A stretch of DNA of 64,000 nt from Phragmites australis (taxonomy: Eukaryota; Streptophyta; Magnoliopsida; Poales; Poaceae): NCBI RefSeq assembly GCF_958298935.1, contig NC_084925.1, forward strand, positions 12,955,001 through 13,019,000, in the 5' to 3' direction. Each line of letters starts with the position of its first letter. Position 1 is the stretch's first letter. Positions 46,940 through 60,000 of this stretch are shown here, piece after piece. The position numbers and the translations under genes were made by a program. The notes below the pieces were generated by a model. That model was not told the origin of the DNA and did not search any database. It saw only the letters and a program-made list of their open reading frames with translations.

Positions 46940-49450
46940 ATTGGTAAACTTTTGCGGAGTACAAATTGTCAAAAGAAGCACATAAGTTGATTGAGGTGAA
47001 CAAAGAAAAGTCGAAGAAAAACCTCTACCCTCACAAAGTTGGCAGTCGTGGGTACGTGAGGAAAGAACGATAGTGGCAATAAGGGCTAGATGAACTGAGA
47101 GAGAGAGAGAGGTGTCACACCTGAGATGGATGGCTAGAGCAAATGATCGATGTACTTCCTTCGTGGGAGGGGTGCTTCTTACTCGGCTGATAGAGGCTTA
47201 TGCTTTACAACCTCCAAAGACTAGGAAGTGATGCAAACTCCTGCAAAAGGCTTGCAGACGCCCACGCACAGTCTGCACATGACTCTTTCAATCTAGATAG
47301 GGATAGGGACGAGCTCACATTGACCCTGGGAAACAAGAAGCATGGTGGTCGCACACTAGGCGTTGGTGTGATGGGTTAAAAATATGGATTCCCAGGTGCA
47401 TCGATAGCTACAAGAGTCGAAAGAGATCCCAAGCAGAGCAAGATATACAACAAGAGGCAGAATGAGCTAGGATGATGAACATGCTTGAACTTGCGCTACA
47501 ATATGAGCAGGAACAGATATACAAAAAAAATAAGGCAGGCAGTACAGGAAGCCATCAGGTATTAACGGGACACCATTGGGAGTGAACAGGAACAACCAAC
47601 ATCATCTCTTAATGTTGTGCCCTCTAGCCCCGGTGGTTGTCAGAGTAGTTGTGCTTCCACAGGAGTTTTGGGCACTAACTCCACTTATCCTATGGACCAC
47701 ATCACAACACGAGCACCGTATGAACTATACATTGGTGCTAAGAACATTACCATCAAGGTAGCTTCTGATGTAGCTTATCCCCACGATGCCCATGAACTTT
47801 TGGACGGATGTCTGATACCAGAGGGCTACGCTGTGGTCAAAGTAGACGAGGCAGTTGACCATTAATATCATGTTCAGGTGAACTGCCCTGTAGAGGAAGG
47901 GGAGAACACTATAGGAGATAACGAGCACACTTTCATCGCGTGGGTGAAAGCCTACATAATGTTTCCACCAGTGACAGCTCCTAAGGACTTCTACTCTCCA
48001 CTACACCCCAGGCCATCATCGCCTCGTAGATCTCCCTCTCCTCAGCCATCTCCTAGAAAAAGCCCGCCTCCTTATCCATCACCTCGAAGAAGTCCACCGC
48101 TCAAGAAGCCAGCACCATTAAGAAGCCAACCATCATCTCGAAAAACACAATCAGGTTCCGTAGCATCCAAGAATACGGCGTCACCTAAGAAGTCAGTGTC
48201 ATCTAAGAAGTTGGTTGACCCAAAGATGTTTATTCACTTAATCCTGAGGAAACCAAAAGTATTTTGGACGCCAGTGTAAAGGCTCATTTCCATCCTGCAG
48301 CACCTCCACCAAAGCTTGTTGTGCCCGAAGATAGCATGAAATTTTTCATGAATATAGCTAAAGTTAAACAGATGAGGGCAGCTTTAAGTAAGCCACCAAC
48401 TGACTTCGAATGCAAAAACAAGAAGCAGACCAAGAACAAATCAGGTCTAATCATTAAGGATGCTCTAAGCATTGGGTGCTTTCTGGCTATTTCTAGATTA
48501 ACAGCAGAGGAACTAGCATAGCTTGTTGCGGGAGCGGAAATCCCAAAGTGGGATGTTACATGGCTATTTTAGTTAGGCAAACATTTGGTCAAACCAAATA
48601 TAGAAAGAAACCTTACAACTCAAATGCGTCGATTACATCTGTCGTACTTGGAGCAGTCTAAGCAGGGTTTTGAGGTGTTCTCCGTAAGATATAAAGATGA
48701 ATATTTTCTCAATGGGGATGACTACTTCTAAGTGAAATTTGAGTACTTGTATTGAATGTACAAGGAATATGTCCTCGATGTGGCCATAGTAAGTGCGTGG
48801 ACTCTGTAAATGAATTATGTATATAATTCACGTTATATGATCTTGTACCTTCAAATCGGCTGACTAACTTCTTTGTTTTGTAGAATGGAGATCCACACAG
48901 GCAGGCAAGAATTAGATAATAAAGTAGAAGTCATTGATTTTGGGCTTGTCAATGAGGAACTTTCCATTTATGAAGCAATATGATGTAAAAACTGACTTTC
49001 CGGTACATAGAGAATATTCATGATTTGCATTTCCTACTAAATAAAAAGGTACAATTCATTCCACTGAGGAATCATTTCCTCTTAAAGTGTATGGGGCAGC
49101 CACCCAACAACAATCTCTGCGGGTTATATGTTCTTACTTTCATGCACGCATTCAATGAAGAGGGAGATGCTGTTAGGTTTAGTGATGTTGATGTATGAAA
49201 TTACATATCAGTGCCTTCTTTTCAATTTCTATACGTGTTCAAGTACTAGTTCTTTCGATTCTTCCAATGCAGTACTTCAAACAATGCACCAGTGCGTTAT
49301 TTCCTGTGGAAATACATGTCATTCAAGAACAGATCGCCGGGTTCTTCGACGAACATGTTATCAACCTAAACGGTGAGTTTCATGAACTGATTATGTTGTC
49401 GACGCATGAGAGACCTTCAGATGACACCGTACCTTCTAGTAGATAGTATG
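46940..49450 (+). pseudogene. CACTA-encoded accessory protein with C48/Ulp1-like segment, decayed
   Basis: Fragments in order: NLYPHKVGSRGYVRKE (about 47015), typical of the second ORF of grass CACTA elements; a region with NITIKVASDVAYPHDAHELL and LIPEGYAVVKVDEAVD (47740-47865), then a Ser/Pro-rich repeat (SPRRSPSPQPSPRKSPPPYP) and Lys/Ser-rich tail (47878-48279); KSGLIIKDALSIGCFLAISR (48440-48500); and a C48 peptidase end at 49030-49195 where the Gln and Cys of the active-site loop are present (GQPPNNNLCGLYVLTFMHAF). Many stops separate these. A parallel copy lies on minus at 58205-61572. TNP2-type transposase is absent from both. Confidence 0.7.
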
Positions 49451-49618
49451 CGATGAGGAGGAAGTCTACCAGGGGGTTTGATAGTGTATATATCGCCAAA
49501 TGACACTATATTAATGAATGACATTGATTACTATATATTAATGAAGGACATGGATTACTATGTATTAATGAATGTGTCTTTATTATTGATTTACATTAAA
49601 TCAGAGTCTCATTGTATA

Positions 49619-49832
49619 CATGTATTGAGAGGGAGAGAGATGGAGAGAGGAGAGAGAGGGAGGAGATATTGAGGGGAGAGAGACATAGAGTGGAGATAGA
49701 GAGGAGAGAGAGGGAGGACAGTGAAGAGAGGGAGGGAGAAGATATTGAGAGGGAGAGAGACAGAGAGAGGAGGTAGAGAGGGAGGACAGAGAGGAGATAG
49801 AGGGAGAAGAGAGAGAGGAGAGGCAAAACACT
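49619..49832. repeat. GA-rich microsatellite
   Basis: Irregular GAGAGAGG/GGAGAGAGA repeats over about 210 bp inside the CACTA 3' region. The overlapping minus open frames rich in Ser and Leu are artefacts of this composition. Confidence 0.9.
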
Positions 49833-50329
49833 GCCGGCTTTAGCTGGCATTGTTTCAGCCGGTAGTGATGGCCTATGCATCACTGCCGGTCCCTTTTGCC
49901 AGCAGTGATAGTCGGGGACTATCACTGCCTGTCACTCACTGTCGGTTCCAAAACCGGCAGTGAAGGGGGTTTTCGAGCCAGCAGTGATAGGGGTTTTTAG
50001 TAGTGTGTACATGGATATCCATGTACTTTCCTTCGGCTACCTTTTTTGTTTTGACTCCAACACTAACATCGGCTTGCACGTCCGGCTGCATGCACTAGCA
50101 TTGGCTCATTCGTTTGGTTGCATGCTAATCGTCCCTGGCTGGCTGTGTCTTTGAGATTGATGTCATGAGCAGCTAGCCTGAATCCGGGGCATGTTGCAGG
50201 ATACGGGCTCTATAGCACGCTCGCAAACAATTTTTTCCCATTACATCAAGTCCAATGGACAGATGCGCTTAGATCTTGTTAGTCCCTTCATTCGCATAGG
50301 ATATAATTGGGTGGTTCAACATTAGGGTT

Positions 50330-50935
50330 GCTTGATATTATATATGAACTATTTAAATTAGTCACATCTAAATAGCATATGTTCTGAACTGTTATAACTT
50401 TGTCCGATCCACAACTAATAACCTCCTGGATGTTCTTTCTCTCCGATTAGTATGGGAATTTTCACGGTCTAGACTATAAACTAGTCGCATGTAAATAGTA
50501 TAGATGGATCTAAACCTAGTCGATGACTCCTTTTGTGTATTCTCGATGAGATGTCGATATCGTGAGTATAGAAGACTCGTGGGCTTGAGACTTCTATATG
50601 CTTGGGAAATGGGGCTTGTGTCTTGTTGGTTGGAATTGTTTTCCTCAGGGTCCCCTGGCTCCATATTTATATCGGAGCTACCGTGTGGCTCCTGGATTCC
50701 TCGAGTAGGATTATATTATCCTTAGAGATAAACTTACATATTTTGTGAGATAACCTGGTACATCCGAGCAATTTCCATATGTCTTGAGAGTACTTTCTCA
50801 GGCACAGACGTATGATTTGAGAACATAGGAAATACTAGGGGATCGGGATAAAGGTCAGTAGTAAAGAATAACTCATAAAAAATAAGTACTTCCTACTCCC
50901 AATAACTACTTGGGACAGGCGAGGACCTATCTCAC
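50330..50935 (-). repeat. Diverged Tat-type LTR (minus)
   Basis: On minus it shares blocks with the plus LTR at 52400: TTTATCTCTAAGGATAA, CATCTCATCGAGAATACAC and CGACTAGGTTTAGATC, in the same order. A TATA-like ATATAAATATGG (about 50663-50674) lies between them. Both boundaries are estimates. Confidence 0.6.
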
Positions 50936-51224
50936 CTTCTCGGGCTGGGACCTCCTCAATCGTGAATTCCCAGGCACCCAAAATCCTCGATCATATAGGA
51001 CTTAGGTGCCGCCTGTTGAAGTCCCCTGCAACATCCCACGTTGTCAGTCCCCACTCCTCTAGATCCCAGATCTCAGCCATAAGGGTCCAGGTTATGGCGG
51101 TGAGGGGTGGTGAATACATCCACATTGCAATTGGAGTGGTGGAAATCCCTAATATTTAACTCCAGGTAGGGATGCTTGGCTATTAAACAATCTTTTGTGC
51201 CACCCCGACCAGGAGCTCTTGGTG

Positions 51225-51847
51225 GAGAAGCCGATGTATTCCGTTGCCTTACCTTCATGGAGGCGGAATCCAGCACCGCCGTGTGACCCTACTCGAGATC
51301 TTCTTTAGAATGTAGAAGTATCAGAATAGGTCAAGAGTGGGTCGCATGTCCAAATACACCTCACATAGGTGTGTCAAAAAGTTGGGCATTACGATGGTGT
51401 TGGGATTGAGGTGGATGAGCTCAATGCCATAGAAGCTAAGCACATATAGGAGGAAGCTGGAAGGGGGGAAACAGAAGCTGCAAGAGAAAAATCAACAAAC
51501 ACCACAGTCCAGGTCACATTTAGGTTAGGGATTTCTTGATCTTCTACTGGCATGTAGGCGACTAGAGCGCGCAAAGGAATAATCTCGTAACGCACCAGCT
51601 AGACCAACACCTACTCTGTGACGTCCGACACTACCCATGTCGGAATCATGGACTTGCCAGCGGCGGAGGTGGAGGCATCTTGCTTTTCTATTTTCTTGCA
51701 GCCCATGAGGTCCGGAAGGTGGGGGAAAAGGTGAGGGCTTTGGTGATGGTCGTAGGCACTAGAAAGGAAATGGAAAAGGCAAGGGCTTGAGGAAGACAAT
51801 CACGGAGAACAAAAGTGTCACACGAGCTACCTCAATTCCTTTTTATA
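51225..51847 (-). pseudogene. Decayed PF04195-like antisense ORF (third copy)
   Basis: On minus, TATAAAA at 51841-51847 precedes an ATG at 51709 (MGCKKIEKQDAS). Stops interrupt; then EIIPLRALVAYMPVEDQEIP, VTWTVVFVDF and, after a frame change, FYGIELIHLNPNTIVM with THLCEVYLDMRPTLDLF*YFY. This is the same domain as in the ORFs at 5145 and 7424. Like the 7.4-kb copy it has a stop exactly at LF*YFY, where the open copy has an Arg (LLRHFF). It lies upstream of, and antisense to, the plus 3' LTR at 52400. Confidence 0.7.
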
Positions 51848-52399
51848 CAAGGATAAAGTGACACTTGACGATTCTCCGACTAGCATGACACCAGTTCCAA
51901 TTACAACTCAGGGCCACAATTTTTTATGCCATTGTGCCATCGCATTTAATGCCATGAATCTCTTTTGATGAATGCGAGAGCAGTTGGAACAAAATCCCAA
52001 GGAAACCGCCACACAATGTTCGAACATCATCATGATCCTCTACCAGGGAAAGAATCTTTTCACCACTACATGAATTTTGCACTGCGACAGTTCAAATTTC
52101 AAACCCATCAAGTGAAGATTCTTTTCTCCCTGTCCTTTTGAAAGGTTGGGATGATATTTCTTGGATGACTCAAAATTCCTACTCGGATGGAATACCTACT
52201 CATGGGGCTTATGCAAGTACCCGGAGATGTTCAAAATCGTGACCAGATGATCTGAGGACTTTTAGACACCTAGCTAGATGTAAAATTCTATTTGGGGATC
52301 CGAGTTATCACTTGAAAAAATAGCATATCAGAATGTTTCTCTTTGTTAGGATAAGCTTTTGATCCATCACAACCTTATTTCATGTACAAATAGGGGGCT

Positions 52400-53037
52400 T
52401 GATGATGGGTAGTATAAAACTATCGTATATAATTGTCTTATATGTATACAGGTCCCCTAGGGTTTCATGTATTCTTGGGGCATACATTCATGCTTATGAA
52501 AGGAATCTTTAGACGTATAGAAACTACCTGTACGTACCAGGGTATCCTATAAACAGGGAAGTCTATCTCTAAGGATAACAAAATCCTACTCTAAAAGGAG
52601 TCCGAAGGCTAAACGGCAACCCATATATATATACAGAGCTAGAGACACTACGGAGGTTCGGAGGATAAGACAATCGAAGTAAGACAAGCCATAAGCCATT
52701 AGCCACAACAAGCCAAACAGAAGCTAGAAGTGCTGCAGATATCCCAAGCCTTCTGTAATCACAATCTACATCAACATCTCGTCGAGACTACACGCAAGAA
52801 GCCCTTGACTAGGTTTAGATCTCATGTAGGCTTTCCAAGACCCCCTTGTAATGTATCTTAAAGATCAATACAAGAACATATGATGTAGGCATATTATCCT
52901 TCGGGAGGCATGAACCTGTATAAGCCTTACCTTTCGATGCATGATTCGGCAGAAGGGAGTATCCCGTACTTAGTCTCGTATTTGTGAGATCGACGGTTTA
53001 CTAATCATTGACATATGGGACTGGTGAAGATCTATCA
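52400..53037 (+). repeat. 3' LTR of a plus-oriented Tat-type element, with polypurine tract
   Basis: A polypurine tract, AAATAGGGGGCT (52388-52399), directly precedes TGATGATGGGTAG. Inside are a TATA-like CCATATATATATACAG (about 52620) and a block near 52880-52925 resembling the TAGGGTATTA..GGACCTGTAT block of the 18.7-kb LTR. The 3' end near TCTATCA is set by homology. Confidence 0.6.
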
Positions 53038-53459
53038 GACTCACGACTCGGCCATTAAGTAACTCAGGAGCACATAAAGAGAGAAAAAAGAAAAATAAAA
53101 TTGAACATTGTTCACGAGGAAAATTCTAACTTTATTCTTAGAAAATGATGTGACCTATACTTCGTCTACTTACTTACTAATAAGAACCAAAGCTGAGTTG
53201 ATGAGCTAAAATTTCCACTTAGACCTAACATTTGAGCTAGGCACACTGAGTTGGCTATGCAGGAACTCGGAGAGTGGTCTTAACCTCTTTGCCCTATTTT
53301 GGACGTTGAGGGTTTAAATTCTTCCTCCATGGAAATTGGCTCATGAAGGGGTAGTTGTGCTGCAAACTCAAGGCTCTTCCTATCGCACTTCAACGCCATA
53401 TGCTTGTCACCTCAGATGTGGATGACTCCTTTCGGAATTAGCATCTTCAGGGACCGGTA

Positions 53460-54290
53460 AGTTTAGTGAACAACTACCATGAAGGTCACGAAGGCTGGCC
53501 AACCAAGGATTACATCATAAGCTGTGTCGAATTCGGCCACATCGAATTGGACCTTCTTCATTTGGAATTTATCTGTATTCTCAAATATCACTGGTAGTGA
53601 GACCTGTCCGAGGGGTTTGGACGAAACCTTAGGATTATGCCAGAAAGGCATATTTTATCGGCTCCATCTTAGATCTTGGTATATGCATGTTATCTAGAGC
53701 ACTGAGAAACAAGATGTTGATAGTGGGTTCAGCCACTATCGGATAGTGTCCTGGGTGGCTGATAACACTAAGGCAGTCAGATTCGTCAAACGAGATAGGA
53801 ACATCCACCCACTTGAGGGCATGGCGCTCTTTTGCTCTGCGTTCTTGCTTTGTTGCTTGGACTTGTAGCTAGCTGACCCTCCAAACATGTGGTTCACCTC
53901 ATGAGAGTCTGCATGGAAAGGGACATCATCAACCTCCAATGGCTTGAAGCCTAAGGCCTTCTTTGAGTGTTGTCCCTTCCGTTGTTGCTCCTCAAGTTGA
54001 TTGAGTCGGATGCGACAGAACTTGGTGTCATGGGTGTCTGACTTGCGAAACGTGCACCACCTTTTCTTCGAGTTCCCTCCTGACACCAACTTCTTCCCTT
54101 TATCGGAAGTCTTCCAAGCAGTGGAAGTCTTTTTCGTGACAAGCGGCCATGACGTTGTGCTCTCCAGCCTCGCTATTCTTATGAGATTTGTCTGTCTTCC
54201 TGCTGAACTTGTGCTTCTCACATGACTTGGAGCTCTCGAACTCCATGCCTGGTAGGGGATGGTTGTCTCCTCTGTCTAGTGATCCTACTC
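53460..54290 (-). pseudogene. gag-protease fragment of a Tat-type element
   Basis: On minus, a nucleocapsid-like segment (RWCTFRKSDTHDTKFCRIRL, then NQLEEQQRKGQHSKK) at 54110-53950 is followed by a protease C-terminal part (FDVAEFDTAYDVILGWPAFV) near 53540. The protease active-site DG region is not preserved in an open frame. Order and strand indicate a minus element, so this is not part of the plus element ending at 53037. Confidence 0.7.
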
Positions 54291-57015
54291 AGATATCTCG
54301 GACATATTATACTCAGATCTTTAGACTCCCAAAGATTTAGGAATCCTTCTCAAATAAGGGATAACTTTCGTATCCAGGACGAATAACTTCCATGTATATC
54401 ATCTCCATACTTTACTTTGTGGCGTCAGTGGCGGATCCAGAAAAAATTGAAAGGGTGTGCAATAAAATTAAGTAAAGTGCAATACAAATTGTGTAAATAA
54501 GAGTTTTTACAATAATATAAATTGCAAACAGTACAAGCCTACATCAGTATCAAAAATTTTGAACATCCACGGTAAAATGTGCAGTAATTACCTTTTTTTG
54601 TTTATTTTCAGATGCGTGCAGCAACTGCCCACAAATCCACAGCCGAGCTGCACAACCACACGGGCAGTGTGGGCACTGGGGCCGAACGGGAGTCTTCTTG
54701 AATTAGAACAGATCTGATTAAAAGAAATCGTGCAATAGTGACAACCATGCAGGCTATCGTTTTAATTTGTTCATCCATTGATCGCCTCCTCTTGATCTAT
54801 AAGTACATTATTATCATTTCAGAGGCATTGAAGTGCGAGTTGCAACAAGAATACTAGCAAACAAGCTATCCCACCTATATTCTCACATATCTTCCAAGAA
54901 TTTGGCAACCATCCCAGACTGAATATTATGAGTAATCATTGGAATCGTGAGATAATAGTGAGTTCAACCGTCCTAGACTGAATATTTGGAGTGGTTAACT
55001 GAATATAATTTGTTCAGAGTGTTGCGTGTGGTCATAAAAATCATAATATGCCTATTATTTTGCTAAATCTCATGGCATTAAGCTCCACTTAATCAATCAG
55101 GTAACATCTAAAGTCTAAACACAGGAACAACACAAGATTAACCCAAAAATTCTAAGAGCAACAAGAACACTACCTCATTGCAACAGAATATGCCCTCAAA
55201 TCCGTAACCGACGCACTGGATCAACTGCTAACAACGTCAGCCTCATGCAGTATAGGGGTCTTAGGGCTAGACTAAATCAACATCAACTTACATTGGGCTA
55301 GTGCAGAAGGGCTGGATACGAGTTCAGCAGCGAGAACAGACGGGCGAAGTGGCACTGCGGCTGCCGGCTGTGAGGGCGCTGGGGGACTGGGGACGTGGGG
55401 GCATGCTGGCGTGGGGCACTGGGGCAGTCCGATGGCCAGCGGAGGTGCGAGGTGGAGCCGGCGAGCCACGGAGCATGCAACATGGGTCACCGGTCACGTC
55501 GAGTCGGTGAGGCGACATGGCGGGGCTAGAGCACCGGAGGGTCGCAGCCGGCATGCACAAGCACGGCGCGAGCCAAGAGCGGACCGATGCCCCGCACCCC
55601 AACGGTCAATGGCGGCAGTGACGGCTTGGGCGGTGAAGCCAGTGAGGTGGCTAGGGCGAGCAAGGTGTCGGGACTCTGGATTTGGGTGACTGGGCATGGG
55701 TGAGCAGCCAAGCCGAGCAGATCTTCAGACTTGGAGTTGAGCTGTGCTAGGAGGATACAGGGTATTCTTTACTTTTTGGGTGGGTCTCGACCCTACATGG
55801 CGGCCACGGTTAGCCCGGTATCAGTAAGTTGTAGTTGATCCTTATATTACTTTTATTGATATATGGAATATATAATATTAATTATACATCTATGTTAGTT
55901 TTAATTTTGAAATAGTCTGAATTAATGATTTGTATATATGGCTTTAAAGCTGAATCGTTAGTAAAAATGATTAGTATATACGGCTTCAATTTTATTATGG
56001 TCTGTTCTAATAATTTGTTCAAACGATTCTAGTTTAGAACCGTTTATACTAATTATTTTTTAAAAAAATTAAAAATTATTTATAAAGATCTGATTTGTTC
56101 AAATAGTTTAAAAATCATCTATATAAACATGATTTATACAGACAGTTTAAAAAAGTGTCACATATCAAGTTTTTGAACTGTCTGTACAAATATTTCCTAT
56201 TACCGATAGATCTCGAGGAATTACATGTCGGCTATCCAATTATCGATAAGGGACTAGTCAGTACTCCGATTGCTGATAGGTGGCTAATCAACAATTATAG
56301 TGCTGATTAACACCTATTTATATGACTTTTCTATTTTGAATATTATTTTTGTAATTTTCCAATAAAACAATATTATTTCAAAAAAGATTCCAAATTAATA
56401 TCTCATTGAAGAAGTTGGAGCGAAATTTCTTAGTTGAAACCTATTTTAATTTCTAGATTTAAATAAAAATGAAAATAAAATCAAAAGCAAACTCGAATGT
56501 TGGTTGTCCCAGCCTAGGGATGCAAGTTTCATTTTTTGTCTACGTGAAACCTACTCTATTGAACTAAAAATACACTTCTTCCTCTTAATTTCTAGTTGAC
56601 CGTGAAACCTACTCTTTTGAACTAAAACTACACTTCTTCCTCTTAATTTCTAGTTGACTTTTCCCTTGAATTTAAAGGTCAAATAAATTAGCCGTAATTT
56701 AAACACCTATTAGTTGACCCACTTGCATCCCTAGACAAATTCATCCTGCTCCTCTGCTTGCTGCTGCTCAACCCAAGCCACCCAGCAATCGACTTAAACG
56801 GACAAGTAGGCCAAAGTAGTTGTGGCGGATGACATGTAGACCCCACAGCCTTTTGTTTAGATAAGGGAAAACATAAAGAAAAAACCCATTAGATAGACAT
56901 TTTGTACAAAGCTCACAAAATATCTGAATTAACCATTAAACCGCTTGCAACTCTTGAGTTACGTCAAATATCCCCAATTGCTTGTCGCATGGAATTTTTT
57001 TCATGAGAATGTCAA
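54291..57015. other. Intergenic repeat debris, no gene
   Basis: CAGTGGCGGATCCAGAAAA (54427) resembles the end of a hAT-like or similar DNA element, but no partner end was found. 55300-55700 is GC-rich with overlapping open frames and no domain. 55930-56200 has several TTTGAACCGTYTRTAC-type motifs, like the CACTA family at 14.2-15.9 kb, so a remnant of that family is likely. The rest is AT-rich. Confidence 0.45.
56544..56659. repeat. 58-bp tandem duplication
   Basis: Two adjacent copies of a unit beginning GTGAAACCTACTCT (56544-56601 and 56602-56659) differ at only two visible positions. Confidence 0.85.
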
Positions 57016-60000
57016 CACTACTACAGAACAATATATCACTGCCAGCTGTAAAACTCATTCACTATCAGTTTTGGAGCTATCAGTTTTGGAGCCGGCAGTG
57101 GGTAACGGGCAGTGATAGTTAGGGACTATCACTGCCGGCTCCGTGCACCAACAGTAAAAGCGGTTATTACTGTCAGCTGAAGGATTCGGCCAGTAGTGAT
57201 TTTCAAGGCATCACTGCTGGCTGAAAGTTTTAGCCAGCAGTGTTGTGCCTCCCCCCTTCTACTCCGGCCCTGTCCTCCCTCTCTGTCTCTCTCCCACTCA
57301 ATACATATATACAATGAGACATGTAATGTAAATCAATAATAAATGCACCTTCATTAATACATAGTAATTTATGTCATACATATATAAATAATATGTCTCA
57401 CAGGTCACCCCGAAAAGTCGGTCAAGTTGAGCCAATCCAGTATCCCTCTACCTCTCCCTTGATGATGATCGCGTATGATGATCACGTCTTCGCACGGACG
57501 GCTGACAGCGTGTATACGTGCAGGGATGCGGGGGGTCGATGGTGGTGGAGCGAAGGACCTAGCCACGCTTGATCGAACGTAGTGTTGCCTGAGCTTCAGG
57601 CTCACCGGCATGTCAAAGACATCGAAGTACGACTCCTGAAAGCTAGTACGTTTTGAGCATTCGACCTCCTCCGCAACACACTGACAGGCCACCCTCTTGT
57701 CCTCGTCCTCCTGGGCACGCTGCTTCTTGCTCCTCCACAATGCACAACTGACGGACCAGCTTCTCATCCTCCTCCTCTTAGGCGCACTGATGGGCCACAG
57801 CTTCTAGCTCCCCCTTCGCATCATCGTTGGAAGGCCATTCTGTCGAACAATCGTTCGACGATACCAACTCCGAAATACACCTTCATTAATACATAGTAAT
57901 TCATGTCCTATATTAATAGATAGTAATTAATGTTCTTCATTAAAATGATGTCATTTGGCGATATATAAGCGGTCTAACCCTCTGGTAGACTTCCTCCTTG
58001 TCGCATACTCTATACTAGAAGGTACGGTGTAATCTGAAGGTTTGTCATTGGTCTACGGCACGATCGGTTCATGAAACTCGCCGCTTGGGTTGATAACATG
58101 TTCTATGAAGAACCCGATGATTTATTCTTGGAGGGCATTTATTTCTACAGGTTGTAACTCATTTGTGTGTAGTTTGGAGCGATGCGTTTGAAGAATCGAA
58201 GGAATTAGTCCTTGAACACGTGTAGAAATTGAAAAGAAGACATCGATATGTTATTTTGTACCTCAAGATCATTGAACCTGACAGCGTCTCTGTCGAGGCT
58301 GAATCTGTGCATAAAAGTTAGAACATAAAATGCGCAGAGATTCTTGCCGGGTGGCTGCCTCATATACTTCAAGAGGAAATGATTCGTCAGTAGAACGAAT
58401 TGAACCTTTTTATTCAGTAGAAAATACAAGACATGAATATTTCGTGCGTACCAGAAAGTTATTTTTTACATTATACTCCTTAAATGGAAAGTGAATAACA
58501 CTCTTTTTGCAGTATCTTGTGTACGCCTTATACGTAAATATGAATACCAATTAAACTCAGATGCAATCGTCGAGATGATAAAATGACCGAGTTTACCTGT
58601 TTAGCATGTCGATGAGGTTCTGGTAAGTTGTCTGAGCTCTCTTTTATGAGTTCAAGACAATGATCTTGCTTAAGTCTGGGTGGATGACAAGGAGGATCCA
58701 ATGAAATCTGCAACAATATTATGTCATCATAGCAAATTAGTACTAGAATCGAATTACCCATAAAAGCAGAACGCTAAGGTGCGCAAGCATGTACTCATTG
58801 CTGTTAGGTAAGAGTATGAATTTCTTGTATTGGTGGTGAAGCATACACTTCAATATATAGTTCACGGTGAAGTCTGGACTATTTTTTACAAGCGTCTCGT
58901 TCACAAGCCTAGGATCGATGAATCCTACTTTACGAACAAATTATTGTCTGCATGCGCAGATCTCCATTCTACAAAATAGAGACATTAGCTATGCAATTTC
59001 AAGGTACAAGATCATATAACATGATTCATATGCATAAGTCACTTACAGAGTCCATGCTCTAACTATAACCACGTCGAGGGTATCTTCCTTGTACAGTTCA
59101 TACAAGTCCTTGAAATACACCCAAAAGGAGCCGTCCCCATTGAGGAAATATTCATCTATGTATCTCACGTGGAACGCCTACAAACCCTGCCTGGATTGCT
59201 CCAAGTACCATTGATGTAATCGGTGTATTTGAGTTGTAAGGTTTCTTTCTATGTCTGGTTTGACCAAAGGTTTGGTTAACTCAAACGGCCATATAACATC
59301 CAACTTTGCAATATCTGCTCCCACAGTAAGCCGTGCTAGTTCTTCTACTGATAGTCCAGAAGTAGCCAGGAAGTCCCCATTGCTTGGTGCATCCTGAACG
59401 ATTGGAGCTGATTTTCTCTTGGCCTGCTTCTTACTGATACGTTTGTAGTCACTCGGTGGCTTACTTGAAGCCGCCATCGTCTATTTAGATTTGACCATAT
59501 TCATAACAAATTTCATGGTATCTTCAAGTATAACAGGCTTCGGTGGAGGTGGTGGAGAATGGAAATGAGCCGTGACACTAGCGTTCACAATCTTTTTGGT
59601 TTCCTCAGCAGTGAGTGAATAGACATTCTTGGGTTCTGCCAACTTCTTAGATGCCACTGATTTCTTAGATGATGTCATCTGCTTGGATCTTGCAGAACCT
59701 GATCTTGTTTTCCGAGCTGATGGCTGGCTTGTTGATGGTGCTGGCTTCTTGAGCGGTGGACTTCTTCAAGGCGATGGCTGAGGAGGTGGACTTCTTTTGG
59801 GAGATGACTGAGGAGAGGGAGATCTTTGAGGCGACGGTGGTCCGGGGCATAGTGGAGAGTAGAGATTTTCGATAGTTGTCCCTGGTGGAAGCACTATGTA
59901 GGCCTTCTCCCATACGATGAATGTGTGCTTGTTCTCTCCTATAGTGTTTACCTCCTCCTCTACGGGGTAGTCCAACTCAACATGACGGTACTCGTTAACT

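Larger units (their letters stand above)
46795..50005 (+). mobile_element. CACTA element (plus), 5' end missing or unrecognised
   Basis: The 3' terminus, read inward from 50005, is CACTACTAAAAACCCC, preceded by several CACTGCCGG-type direct and inverted motifs (49845-49990). Internal sequence matches, in the opposite orientation, the copy at 57-63.8 kb. This includes a non-coding anchor, CTGCAAAGCTCGACTAGGAT near 46800, found as its reverse complement near 62470-62510. Confidence 0.75.

Noticed and set aside
49596..49925. Ser/Leu-rich minus open frames
   Set aside because: They are translations of the GA microsatellite.
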